Position numbers and translations under genes: made by a program
DNA from: G020353235 sp964569555
GTDB taxonomy: Bacteria > Chloroflexota > Dehalococcoidia > Dehalococcoidales > JAUYDJ01
DNA: 11,434 bases
Assembly (NCBI GenBank): GCA_964569555.1
Contig: CAZMTT010000039.1
Span: 1-11,434 of the forward strand
Direction: 5' to 3'
Notes under the pieces: model-generated
What the model was told of the DNA's origin: nothing
What the model saw: the letters and a program-made list of their open reading frames with translations, nothing else
Databases searched by the model: none
Shown: one piece after another, positions 5,147 through 11,434 of the stretch
Layout of the letters: every line of letters starts with the position of its first letter
How positions within the stretch are numbered: position 1 is the stretch's first letter

Positions 5147-8100
5147 TTATGCTCTCCTCACATTGCACAGGAATGTCTTGTATTCCGGAATGGCAGTGTT
5201 GGCGTCACCCACGTGGGGGGTAAGAATATTACCGCTATCACCGGTGGCCATACCGCTGTAGCCGAAGTGCCATATCACGCCGATCTGGTGAATTGTTTTC
5301 CCGGCTACGTTTAGCGGCCGGAAGCGTTTGGTGACTACCGCCACGGCGGCAATGTCCCCGCGTGCTGAGCTTACGATAACCCTATCGCCATTGTTGATGC
5401 CCTTTTCCGCCGCCAGCTCCTCACCCATCTCCACGTACATTTCGGGCATCAGCTCCACCAGCCAGGGAAGGTTGCGGGTCATGATACCGGTCTGCCAGTG
5501 TTCCGTGCAGCGATAGGTGGTGCCTACGTAGGGGAACCTTTCCGGGGTGCCCCGGTTGTTCATAAAGCTGCCGACAAAGGAACAGGGGTTATTCTTGGTG
5601 TGCGACATCAGGTTTTTATCTAACGGGCTCTCCCAGGGTTCATATACCTCGGGTACCGGCCCCTCGGCTAGCCCATAACCCCAGAGACGGGCAACACCTT
5701 CCGGCTTCATAATGAAGGGCAGGTACTTCTCTCCCGCCTTAGCCTGATTTATCGGTGGCCAGCCTCCATCGGGCACATCGCCCTGCCATTTGGTTTCGGC
5801 GGTGTAGTTAAGGATAACCGGGTGTTCGCTGTCAAAGGGCTTGCCGTTGAGGTCAACGGAAGCCCGGTTGTAGATAATGCGCCGGTTGACCGGCCAGCAC
5901 CAGGCCCAGTTGGAGTACAGCCCGATTTGCTTGGGATGGGCATCTATCGGGTCGGTCTTCTTGGCTTTATTGCCCGCCTCCTCGGTATACATGTTGCAGT
6001 AGAGCCAGTTCCCGGAACTGGTGGTGCCATCATCCTTGAGCGCACCGAAGCTTGCTGCCAGCTTGCCGGTGGTCAGGTCGTAGCCGTTTATCTCCTTGGC
6101 TACGGCGTCGGCAGTGATGTGCGCCCCGTAATTCCAGTCCAGGTTAGTTACCGCATCGCGTGCCGGCGCGGCGCTGTCGGCTTGATAGAGCTCCTTTAGC
6201 TTGAGCATGACCAGGTTCATCGCCTCAAGGTCAGCCATGGCTTCTCCGGGTGGGTCCACTGCCTTATAGCGCCACTGTGCCCAGCGGCCGCTATTGGTGA
6301 TGCTTCCCTCCTTTTCGTAGGAGCAAGCCATGGGCAGGATGAATACTTCAGTCTTGATATCAGCCGGATTTACCCCCGGTCTCTTCCAGAACTCGGCGGT
6401 CTCATTCAGCCATATGTCGGCGGAAACCAGCCAGTCCAGGTTACCCAGGGCTTCCCGTTCTCCGTTGGAGTTGGGACCGCCGGAGGCCGGGTTCTGACCC
6501 CAGGCCCAGAGCCCCTTGATTTTGTCCTGGCCCATTGCCTCAAACATGCCGATATGGGTGTAGTTCACGCCGGGGTCACACTTGGGCAGGTAATTAAAAC
6601 CGAAGTCGTTAGCCCCGGTGGCGGCATTGCCGTACCAGGCTTTAAGCAGACTGACGATATACTTTTTGTAGTTACCCCACCAGTTAGCGCTCTTGTCTCC
6701 GGCCAGCCCCTGGGGCGTGATGGTAGCCGGACAGGAGCGGTCAAGATAGGCGTCCAGATTACTATCGCCCTCTTTGGGTATGGCGAGGTAGCCGGGCAGA
6801 ATGTGGGCTAACAGGCACATATCAGTCGAGCCCTGAACATTGGACGTGCCGCGCAGGGCATTGATACCACCGCCGGCAATACCCATGTTGCCTAGCAGGA
6901 GCTGGAGTATGCCGTAGGCTCTGATATTCTGGGTACCATAGGTATGCTGGGTGGCGCCCATAGCATACATCAGGGTGCCTGCCTTGCCCTTTTGCCCGGT
7001 GGCGGTGTAGGTGCGGCAGACCTCCAGATAAACATCCTTCGGGGTGCCGGTAATATTACAGACAGTATCAACGTCATAGCGTGAGAAATGCTTCTTGAGT
7101 AGCTGGAATACGCAGCTGGGGTTCCGCAAAGTCGAGTCGGTAGCGGGAGTGGTTTTATCCGCGTATTTCCAGGTTGCCTTGGCTGCAGCGCTGTATTTAC
7201 TATCTTTCAGTTCACCAAATAGCCCCTCGTGGAAGGTAAATCCAGGATTAACAATAAGCGCGGCGTTGGTATATTGCTTTACATAATCCATATTGTAATT
7301 CTGTGGGTTTTGCTCCATATCATTGAGCACGTAGTTAATCATGCCACCGACGAAGGCGATATCCGTGCCCGACCTCAATGGAGCGTAGATATCAGCTTTA
7401 GAAGAGGTGCGGGTGAAACGCGGGTCAACGTGAATAAGTTTGGCCCCCGCCTCCATTGCCCTTTCCACCCATTTAAAAGATATGGGGTGGTTCTCAGCGG
7501 CATTGGAGCCGATAATCAGAACGCAGTCAGCGTTTCTGATATCAATCCAGTGATTGGTCATTGCCCCCCTGCCGAAACTTTCCGCCAAACTGGCGACAGT
7601 GGAGGAATGTCAGAGGCGGGCACAGTGTTCGAGATAAACCACGCCCAGGGCGCGGTTCATCTTAGCCAGCAGGTAGCACTCCTCGTTATCCAGCTCCCCA
7701 CCACCAAGGCCGGCGATGGCATCGGTTCGGTTTGCCTTGGCGTTCCAGTTCTGGTCGCGGGTGGACTTGACTCTCTGGGCGATGGTATCCAGCATCCAGT
7801 CCCACGATTTCTCTTCCCAGTCGGTTGAGTTGGGAGCCCGATACAGAGGCTTGGTAAGTCGGAACGGGTTAAGCTCACCATTTACCTGGTGAACCTGGGA
7901 CATGGCTAAACCCTTGGGGCACAGCGACCCCTCATTGATGGGGTGGTCCGGGTTCCCCTCTACCTTGATGATGCCATCTTCATAGGCGTGTACGATGGCG
8001 CCACAGCCTACCGAGCAGTAGCAGCAGATGGTGCTGGTTTCCTTGACCTTCTTTTTTAGGGGAAACTCTTTGGGAGCCGCCCAGATGGTGGTATCGGAAA

Positions 8101-8173
8101 GAAAAGGAAAAGCCACCGTGGCACCAACGCATGCCCCGGACATTTTGAGGAAATCTCTACGGTTTAGTTCCAA
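5147..8173 (-). CDS. fdhA: Formate dehydrogenase catalytic subunit, selenocysteine-containing, Tat-exported
   Basis: I read this as one gene of 1,008 residues across an in-frame TGA (7610-7612, codon 188) that encodes selenocysteine. Frames on both sides are identical, and the flanks ARL-Sec-HSSTVASL...FGRGAMTNHW match the active site of E. coli FdnG, which is 1,015 residues with Sec196. It oxidises formate to CO2 at a Mo or W bis-MGD centre. Features in order: Tat signal (RRDFLK at 5-10, hydrophobic to about 25); a [4Fe-4S] site C50-x2-C53-x3-C57-x27-C85 with Lys87; the catalytic Sec188-His189 pair; the long molybdopterin domain; and a C-terminal dinucleotide-binding domain (about 880-1005). 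The start is TTG at 8173, preceded by AAAGGAGG five bases away, so the codon is unusual but well supported. Annotation pipelines would split this gene in two. In D. mccartyi, as I recall, the homologue has Ser at this position; here the Sec form is kept. Confidence 0.93.
7578..7612 (-). promoter_or_regulatory. Bacterial SECIS-like element after the fdhA UGA
   Basis: Directly after the UGA the mRNA can form a stem-loop: CGCC (7595-7592) pairs with GGCG (7586-7583) around AGUUU (7591-7587), with U-G and further pairs extending the stem after a bulge. The loop starts 18 bases after the UGA, the same distance as in E. coli fdhF, and carries the GU (7590-7589) that SelB recognises; the E. coli fdnG loop region is AGUCU. 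This is strong support for selenocysteine insertion. selA, selB, selC and selD are not in the window. Confidence 0.8.
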
Positions 8174-8279
8174 AGTTGCCTCCTTTCTGTTGGGCTAAGA
8201 AGCCTTGCGGGCAATAAAACGGGGACAATACTGCCTTGGTCATTTTGTCCCCGTTTGCCTCAAGATTAGCTTCACTCAT
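8157..8279 (-). CDS. Possible 40-residue leader ORF overlapping the fdhA start
   Basis: A short frame starting MSEANLEANGDK and ending GGNFGTKP. It opens at an ATG (8279-8277) preceded by GAAGGA with four bases of spacing. It overlaps the first 17 bases of fdhA in another frame and covers the whole hairpin at 8217-8256. I recognise no family. It could be a leader peptide whose translation opens the hairpin and couples to fdhA, or a chance frame in the gap between the small membrane gene and fdhA. Confidence in a real product is low. Confidence 0.25.
   Translation of the reverse strand: MSEANLEANGDKMTKAVLSPFYCPQGFLAQQKGGNFGTKP
8217..8256 (-). terminator. Perfect 12-bp hairpin upstream of fdhA (attenuator or processing site)
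   Basis: Arms 8217-8228 and 8245-8256 are perfectly complementary (AAACGGGGACAA / TTGTCCCCGTTT) around a 16-base loop. On the - strand the second arm is followed by TATTG, giving a TTTTATT tract. It ends 43 bp upstream of the fdhA TTG, between the small membrane genes and fdhA. It may be a partial terminator that sets the ratio of the upstream small genes to fdhABC, an attenuator linked to the leader frame, or an mRNA end-protecting hairpin. Apart from the leader frame and this hairpin, I see nothing else in 8174-8362. Confidence 0.5.
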
Positions 8280-8362
8280 TCAATCCTTCTTTATTTGGCT
8301 GAAGTGGGCTCTATTAATATTTTATCACTGTCCAATTCTTCCAGCCAGATGGTTGGTGGCTT

Positions 8363-8545
8363 CTACTTAGCCTCAACCTTAACTTCAGCCTTGGCCTCCT
8401 TCGCTTGGGTAACCCGCCTCGCCCTGGCTTCCTTGATGGCGGCATAGATACCGCCGATGTTCAGGTACCAGACGAGCACTACCGGTATTATTATCACCGG
8501 TGTCATTATCGCTATCGCTACTATAATCTGCCATTCCATAATCAC
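8363..8545 (-). CDS. Small single-helix membrane protein, paralogue 2 (next to fdhA)
   Basis: A 60-residue protein: an N-terminal membrane helix (about 6-26), the block WYLN-I-GGIYAAIKEARARRV, and a highly charged tail rich in Ala, Lys and Glu. It is a close paralogue of the protein at 8587-8763. In the shared 21-codon block beginning VWYLN, nine codons differ silently and only one changes a residue (Ile/Val), so selection acts on the protein. Two starts are possible: GTG at 8545, seven bases after GGAGG, and ATG at 8539, which aligns with the paralogue's MQW but is 13 bases from that site; I keep the GTG. I do not recognise the family. Its position at the head of the FDH operon suggests a small subunit or assembly factor of the membrane complex. 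Confidence 0.75.
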   Translation of the reverse strand: MIMEWQIIVAIAIMTPVIIIPVVLVWYLNIGGIYAAIKEARARRVTQAKEAKAEVKVEAK

Positions 8546-8586
8546 TTATTGTCCTCCTTCCCGGTTATTTTTCTCTAACGGCAGTG

Positions 8587-8763
8587 TCACATCTGTTTCA
8601 CTTTGGCAACTGCTTTAGCCTCCTTCTCCCGGGCAACCCGCCTGGCTCTGGCTTCTTTGATGGCAGCATAAATGCCACCAACATTCAGATACCAGACGAA
8701 TGCAGCTGGGAAAAGGATAATGGGTACGGCTATTACTAGCGCTACAACGAATTCCCACTGCAT
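8587..8763 (-). CDS. Small single-helix membrane protein, paralogue 1 (first gene of the FDH operon)
   Basis: A 58-residue protein starting MQWEFVVALVIAVP. It has one membrane helix (about 4-24), then WYLN-V-GGIYAAIKEARARRV and a charged tail ending KVKQM. The ATG at 8763 is preceded by GGAGGTG at good spacing. The codon-level comparison with the neighbour at 8363-8545 (mostly silent changes) shows it is a genuine gene although it is short. It is the first gene downstream of the shared promoter architecture at 8914-9000. Function is unknown. The predicted layout is a helix with an amphipathic, basic tail, most likely on the cytoplasmic side by the positive-inside rule. Confidence 0.75.
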   Translation of the reverse strand: MQWEFVVALVIAVPIILFPAAFVWYLNVGGIYAAIKEARARRVAREKEAKAVAKVKQM

Positions 8764-8913
8764 TGCCCACCTCCTTCCTTCCTTTCCTGGCCGTTACTTA
8801 ATAGAGAGGGGGAAGGGTGGGGTTTGGAGCTAAGCCGAAGAGAGCTTTCTTTTCCACAATCCCCCCCTTCCTCTAACCTCTAACTCAGCCTACCACCTTA
8901 CCCGTAGACCTTG

Positions 8914-8934
8914 CTTCCGCCGTGATACCTATTT
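8914..8934 (-). repeat. 21-bp box, copy 2 (upstream of the FDH operon)
   Basis: Identical over 21 bases to 3019-3039, with CCAAAAT following at 8942-8948 (seven bases away, against eight in copy 1). It has the same orientation relative to the - strand gene it precedes. It includes TACCTAT, a full match to the NarL heptamer consensus. It lies 150 bp upstream of the first small membrane gene, in the predicted 5' leader or just downstream of the -10-like element. Confidence 0.7.
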
Positions 8935-8955
8935 AGGGGCGCCAAAATCTAGTGA

Positions 8956-9000
8956 TTTATACTTAATCAGGGCAGTTTAAAACTAGGTAATTATGCCTAG
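8956..9000 (-). promoter_or_regulatory. Putative regulated promoter of the FDH operon
   Basis: On the - strand the palindrome CTAGGCATAATTACCTAG (9000-8983) is followed after 21 bases by TATAAA (8961-8956). No recognisable -35 hexamer is present. The palindrome centre would lie close to -42, where class II activators bind. The same order and nearly the same spacing occur upstream of the PAS sensor gene (3082-3126), together with the 21-bp box. Control by the divergent NarL-type regulator is inferred. Confidence 0.45.
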
Positions 9001-9090
9001 ATCAGGCGTGAGCCAGTCTAGGGTCGTAACCGGGTTAATACCATAGCTAGCTGGGGTGTGGTAGAATAGGCAGGTAAGGAGGTCAGCCTG

Positions 9091-9756
9091 TTGGGTGAGA
9101 TACGGGTTTTAATCGCTGATGACCATGCCGTGGTCCGGGAGGGCACTCGCCAGATTCTGGAGCATGAGCCCGACCTGAAAGTGGTTGCTGAGGCGGCTGA
9201 TGGCGATGAGGCGGTGAAGTTGACCGGCAGCAGTAAGCCAGATGTGGCCATAATTGATATCTCCATGCCTCGTGTCGATGGCATCGAAGCTACCAGGCAG
9301 ATCAAGGCTCTCTATCCACAGGTGGCCGTTTTAATACTTACCGCCTATGATGATGACCAGTTTGTCTTCAGTCTTATGGAGGCGGGTGCCGCTGGCTACC
9401 TGCTCAAAAGCGTGCGTGGCAGTGAGCTTGTTGAGGCTATCCGTGCCGTGTACTCCGGGGAGTCGGTGCTGCACCCATCGATTGCCCGCAAGGTGCTGAA
9501 CCGCTTTGTGCCTTCTCTGGATAAGGGCCAGAGGCAGGAGCCTCCCGAGACACTCAGCCAGCGGGAAATGGAAGTCCTCCATCTGGCGACTCAGGGTTTG
9601 AGTAACCAGGATATTGCCGATACGCTTTCGCTCAGCCTGCGTACTGTTCAGGCTCATCTGGGGCATATCTTTAACAAGCTGCGGGTTAGCTCGCGGACGG
9701 AAGCCGTAGTACGCGCCTTAAAAGAGGGCTGGATTACCCTTGACGATATACCCTGA
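9091..9756 (+). CDS. NarL/FixJ-type response regulator
   Basis: A 221-residue two-component response regulator. The receiver domain (about 4-120) has the acidic pair Asp10-Asp11, phospho-acceptor Asp56 (IIDISMP), Thr84 and Lys106, the full catalytic set. A LuxR/NarL-type helix-turn-helix domain follows at about 152-215 (LSQREMEVLHLATQGLSNQDIA, recognition helix around LRTVQAHLGHIF). The start is TTG at 9091, preceded by TAAGGAGGT with seven bases of spacing; no ATG gives a better N-terminus. The histidine kinase gene begins 29 bp downstream, so they form a pair. It is divergent from the FDH operon and probably controls it: sequences fitting NarL-like heptamers lie in both - strand promoter regions of this window. 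The signal is not known. Confidence 0.95.
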   Translation: MGEIRVLIADDHAVVREGTRQILEHEPDLKVVAEAADGDEAVKLTGSSKPDVAIIDISMPRVDGIEATRQIKALYPQVAVLILTAYDDDQFVFSLMEAGAAGYLLKSVRGSELVEAIRAVYSGESVLHPSIARKVLNRFVPSLDKGQRQEPPETLSQREMEVLHLATQGLSNQDIADTLSLSLRTVQAHLGHIFNKLRVSSRTEAVVRALKEGWITLDDIP

Positions 9757-9785
9757 AGGTTAAATCAATTGGGGATACTTGAGGT

Positions 9786-11243
9786 ATGGACGGAGCACCC
9801 AGGACCTTGATTAGCCGTCTGCTCAGGCTCATTAGTAAGCCGGCTTTTTGGCTCATTATAATTTTGCTGGCGCTTATTACCCTCCCTCACTACGGGGAAG
9901 CCCTGCCCCAACCGGCATTTCTGACTCATGCCACCTCTAATCTTGGTCTAACCCGGCACAGCTTTGAGCGAATTCTCTATCTGGCTCCGATAGTCTGGGC
10001 TGGTTTTTTATTCGGCTGGTGGGGTGCTTTTATTACCTCATTAGCTGCCCTGGCCTGTATGTTGCCTCGTGTCGTTTTCATCTCTATCACCCCCCTGGAC
10101 GCTTTTTTTGAGACCAGCGCCGTTTTTGTTGTCGGCAATGTACTGGCGGTTAGCTTTGATTCACTACGACGGGAAAGGGAGCGCCGCGCCCAGCTGGAGG
10201 CGACCCAGCAGGAACTACAGACATCCGAGGCGAGATACCGGGAGTTATTTGAGAATGCCCATGATGCTATCTGGCTCCATGATTTGGACAAAAATATCGT
10301 GGCGGCTAACCGGGCCTGTATCTCTTTGACCGGATATGAACCGGAAGAGCTATACCACTTGAACGCCAATAGCCTGTTCCCGGCGGAGAGCCTGGAGGTT
10401 ATCCATAGCATAGAGCAGGGTATTCTGGAAGGTAAAGCGGCTAGCTTTATTGCCGAAATAAAGCTTATCCGGAAGGACAAGAGCGAAGCCTTTGTCCAGC
10501 TGGCTACCAGTCTGGTCTTTAACCAGGGCGAGGTTGCCGCCTTCCAGCATATTGCCCGGGATGTTACCGAACAGAGACGGATGCAGGAGAATATGCGTTT
10601 CTATTTGCAGCAGGCAATCAGGGCTCAGGAGGAGGAAAGAAAGCGCATCTCCCGTGAGCTTCACGATAGCACCATTCAGAGCCTGGTGGTGCTCTCGCGC
10701 CAGCTGGACACCCTTACTTCCGGTGATAAAAAATTGCCTGCCGATACTCATCACCACCTGGAGAAACTGAGGCAACAGACCAGTAATATTATGGATGAAG
10801 TGCGCCGTTTGAGCCAGGACCTGCGGCCGGCGGCACTGGACCGCCTCGGTCTATTATCAGTCCTGGAAGGGCTGGCCTCCGATGTGGCCCAGTACTCCAG
10901 GATTAAAACCAGGGTTAATTTGATTGGTACCGAACGCCGTCTCCCCGAAGAAGTCGCCCTGGTGCTTTTCCGCATCACTCAGGAGGCATTGCGGAATGTA
11001 TGGCGTCATTCCGGGGCGACTGAGGCTGAGGTTACCGTTGAATTTGAGCCGAAACAGACCAAGGTAACCGTCAGTGACAATGGCAAAGGCTTTGACCTCC
11101 CCCGGCCGATAGGCGACCTAGCCCGGGATGGCAAACTCGGCCTGGCCGGTATGCAGGAACGGGCCAAGTTGCTCGGTGGTACTTTAAAAGCGCAATCCGA
11201 GCCGGGTAAGGGGACTCAAATAACCGTAGAGCTACCCTTATAA
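9786..11243 (+). CDS. Membrane PAS histidine kinase, HisKA_3 (NarX/DegS) type
   Basis: A 485-residue sensor kinase. Its N-terminal membrane module has about four helices (19-34, 63-80, 81-100, 108-124). A short Arg-rich linker helix (128-148) and a PAS domain (about 148-265) follow. The HisKA_3 domain has phospho-acceptor His293 in RISRELHDSTIQSL. The HATPase has the N box around Asn404 (ITQEALRNVWRHSG), a G1 box DNGKGFD (431-437) and a G2 box GLAGMQERAKLLGG (452-465). All catalytic motifs are intact. HisKA_3 kinases partner with NarL-type regulators, which matches the gene 29 bp upstream. The membrane module resembles that of the kinase-less PAS protein at 2207-2965, so both may sense the same membrane-linked cue. 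ATG is the only reasonable start; GGGGA lies about ten bases before it. Confidence 0.94.
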   Translation: MDGAPRTLISRLLRLISKPAFWLIIILLALITLPHYGEALPQPAFLTHATSNLGLTRHSFERILYLAPIVWAGFLFGWWGAFITSLAALACMLPRVVFISITPLDAFFETSAVFVVGNVLAVSFDSLRRERERRAQLEATQQELQTSEARYRELFENAHDAIWLHDLDKNIVAANRACISLTGYEPEELYHLNANSLFPAESLEVIHSIEQGILEGKAASFIAEIKLIRKDKSEAFVQLATSLVFNQGEVAAFQHIARDVTEQRRMQENMRFYLQQAIRAQEEERKRISRELHDSTIQSLVVLSRQLDTLTSGDKKLPADTHHHLEKLRQQTSNIMDEVRRLSQDLRPAALDRLGLLSVLEGLASDVAQYSRIKTRVNLIGTERRLPEEVALVLFRITQEALRNVWRHSGATEAEVTVEFEPKQTKVTVSDNGKGFDLPRPIGDLARDGKLGLAGMQERAKLLGGTLKAQSEPGKGTQITVELPL

Positions 11244-11325
11244 TTATATTATAATAGTTACCAGCGCTCCTCTTCGGTAACCAGGCTCATCTCGTTGCTA
11301 CTCATGCCTACAGAAAGCATTCGCC

Positions 11326-11355
11326 TTGCCCTTTAGCGCCTTTACTTGATATAAT
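11326..11355 (+). promoter_or_regulatory. Sigma-70-type promoter of the tRNA-Glu gene
   Basis: TTGCCC (11326-11331, four of six consensus matches) and a perfect TATAAT (11350-11355) are separated by 18 bp, and the tRNA begins 25 bp after the -10. A perfect inverted repeat ATAATAGC-TATG-GCTATTAT (11351-11370) overlaps the -10 and the likely start site. Confidence 0.7.
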
Positions 11356-11379
11356 AGCTATGGCTATTATGACATAGGT

Positions 11380-11434
11380 GGCGCATTCGTCTAGCGGGTT
11401 TAGGACACCTCCCTCTCAAGGAGGAGATCACCGG
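11380..11434 (+). tRNA. tRNA-Glu (anticodon CTC), 3' end cut by the window
   Basis: The sequence starts GGCGCAT-TCGTCTAGCGG, as in bacterial tRNA-Glu. The D arm contains GTCTAG and AGGAC. The anticodon stem CCTCC/GGAGG (11408-11412 and 11420-11424) encloses CTCTCAA with anticodon CTC at 11415-11417, reading GAG. The variable loop and the beginning of the T arm follow, and the remaining 3' part lies beyond position 11434. Confidence 0.9.

Larger units (their letters stand above)
8764..9090. other. Divergent intergenic region between the FDH operon and the regulator genes
   Basis: No gene is visible in these 327 bases. On the - strand they hold the putative FDH promoter (8956-9000), the 21-bp box (8914-8934) and about 120 bases of pyrimidine-rich (+ strand) leader. 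The tetramer CTAG, usually rare, occurs five times in about 100 bases (8949, 8983, 8997, 9018, 9047), which suggests clustered binding sites. For the + strand regulator, TAGAAT at 9062-9067 may be a -10 element, but no matching -35 is seen. Confidence 0.6.

Noticed and set aside
7589..7612. Reading the TGA in fdhA as a nonsense mutation, giving two genes or a pseudogene
   Set aside because: Frames match on both sides, the flanking residues are those of the selenocysteine site, a SECIS-like stem-loop follows, and the second half would lack a ribosome binding site of its own.
7229..7828. A 199-codon + strand frame opposite fdhA
   Set aside because: It is antisense to conserved FdhA sequence across the selenocysteine site, with no family resemblance or convincing start.
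11257..11281. GTTACC/GGTAAC inverted repeat after the kinase gene as a terminator
   Set aside because: The stem is only 6 bp with a 13-base loop and no T-tract; too weak to call.
1..11434. CRISPR arrays, insertion sequences or rRNA genes
   Set aside because: No regularly spaced repeats, transposase motifs other than the serine recombinase, or rRNA-like sequence were seen.

Overview
The window looks like the chromosome of a strictly anaerobic, respiring bacterium. The gene content suggests the Chloroflexota, class Dehalococcoidia: an exported formate dehydrogenase with a NrfD/HybB-type membrane subunit, a NarL-type two-component pair with a multi-helix sensor, and a small YxlE-like membrane protein. 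This placement is an inference from protein style and was not tested by a search.

Layout. Positions 1 to about 1,900 (+ strand) look like one end of an integrated mobile element: the 3' part of an ImmA/IrrE-type protein, then a 517-residue large serine recombinase. The recombinase reads into the 3' end of a convergent chromosomal gene for a YxlE/PLDc_N-type membrane protein (1884-2090, -). Next, on the - strand, is a membrane PAS protein with no kinase domain (2207-2965). An intergenic region (2966-3184) holds its promoter elements and a strong hairpin that probably ends the next operon.

The central block (8763 down to 3185, - strand) is a formate dehydrogenase operon: two tandem paralogous single-helix membrane proteins (58 and 60 residues), a possible short leader ORF with a hairpin, fdhA, fdhB and an nrfD/hybB-like gene. 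fdhA is interrupted by an in-frame UGA at 7610-7612. It is best read as one 1,008-residue selenoprotein: the flanking residues are those around the selenocysteine of E. coli FdnG, and a bacterial SECIS-like stem-loop follows at the canonical distance.

Divergent from the operon (+ strand) are a NarL/FixJ-type response regulator (9091-9756) and a HisKA_3 histidine kinase (9786-11243). The kinase's N-terminal membrane module resembles that of the kinase-less PAS protein. The window ends inside a tRNA-Glu(CTC) gene at 11380, preceded by a good sigma-70-type promoter.

How the parts fit. FdhA carries a Tat signal and would oxidise formate outside the cytoplasmic membrane. FdhB passes electrons through four Fe-S clusters to the NrfD-like subunit in the membrane. 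The promoter regions of the FDH operon and of the PAS gene share an identical 21-bp box and a CTAGGTAA-type palindrome placed about 21-22 bp upstream of a -10-like element, so both may be controlled by the neighbouring NarL-type regulator.
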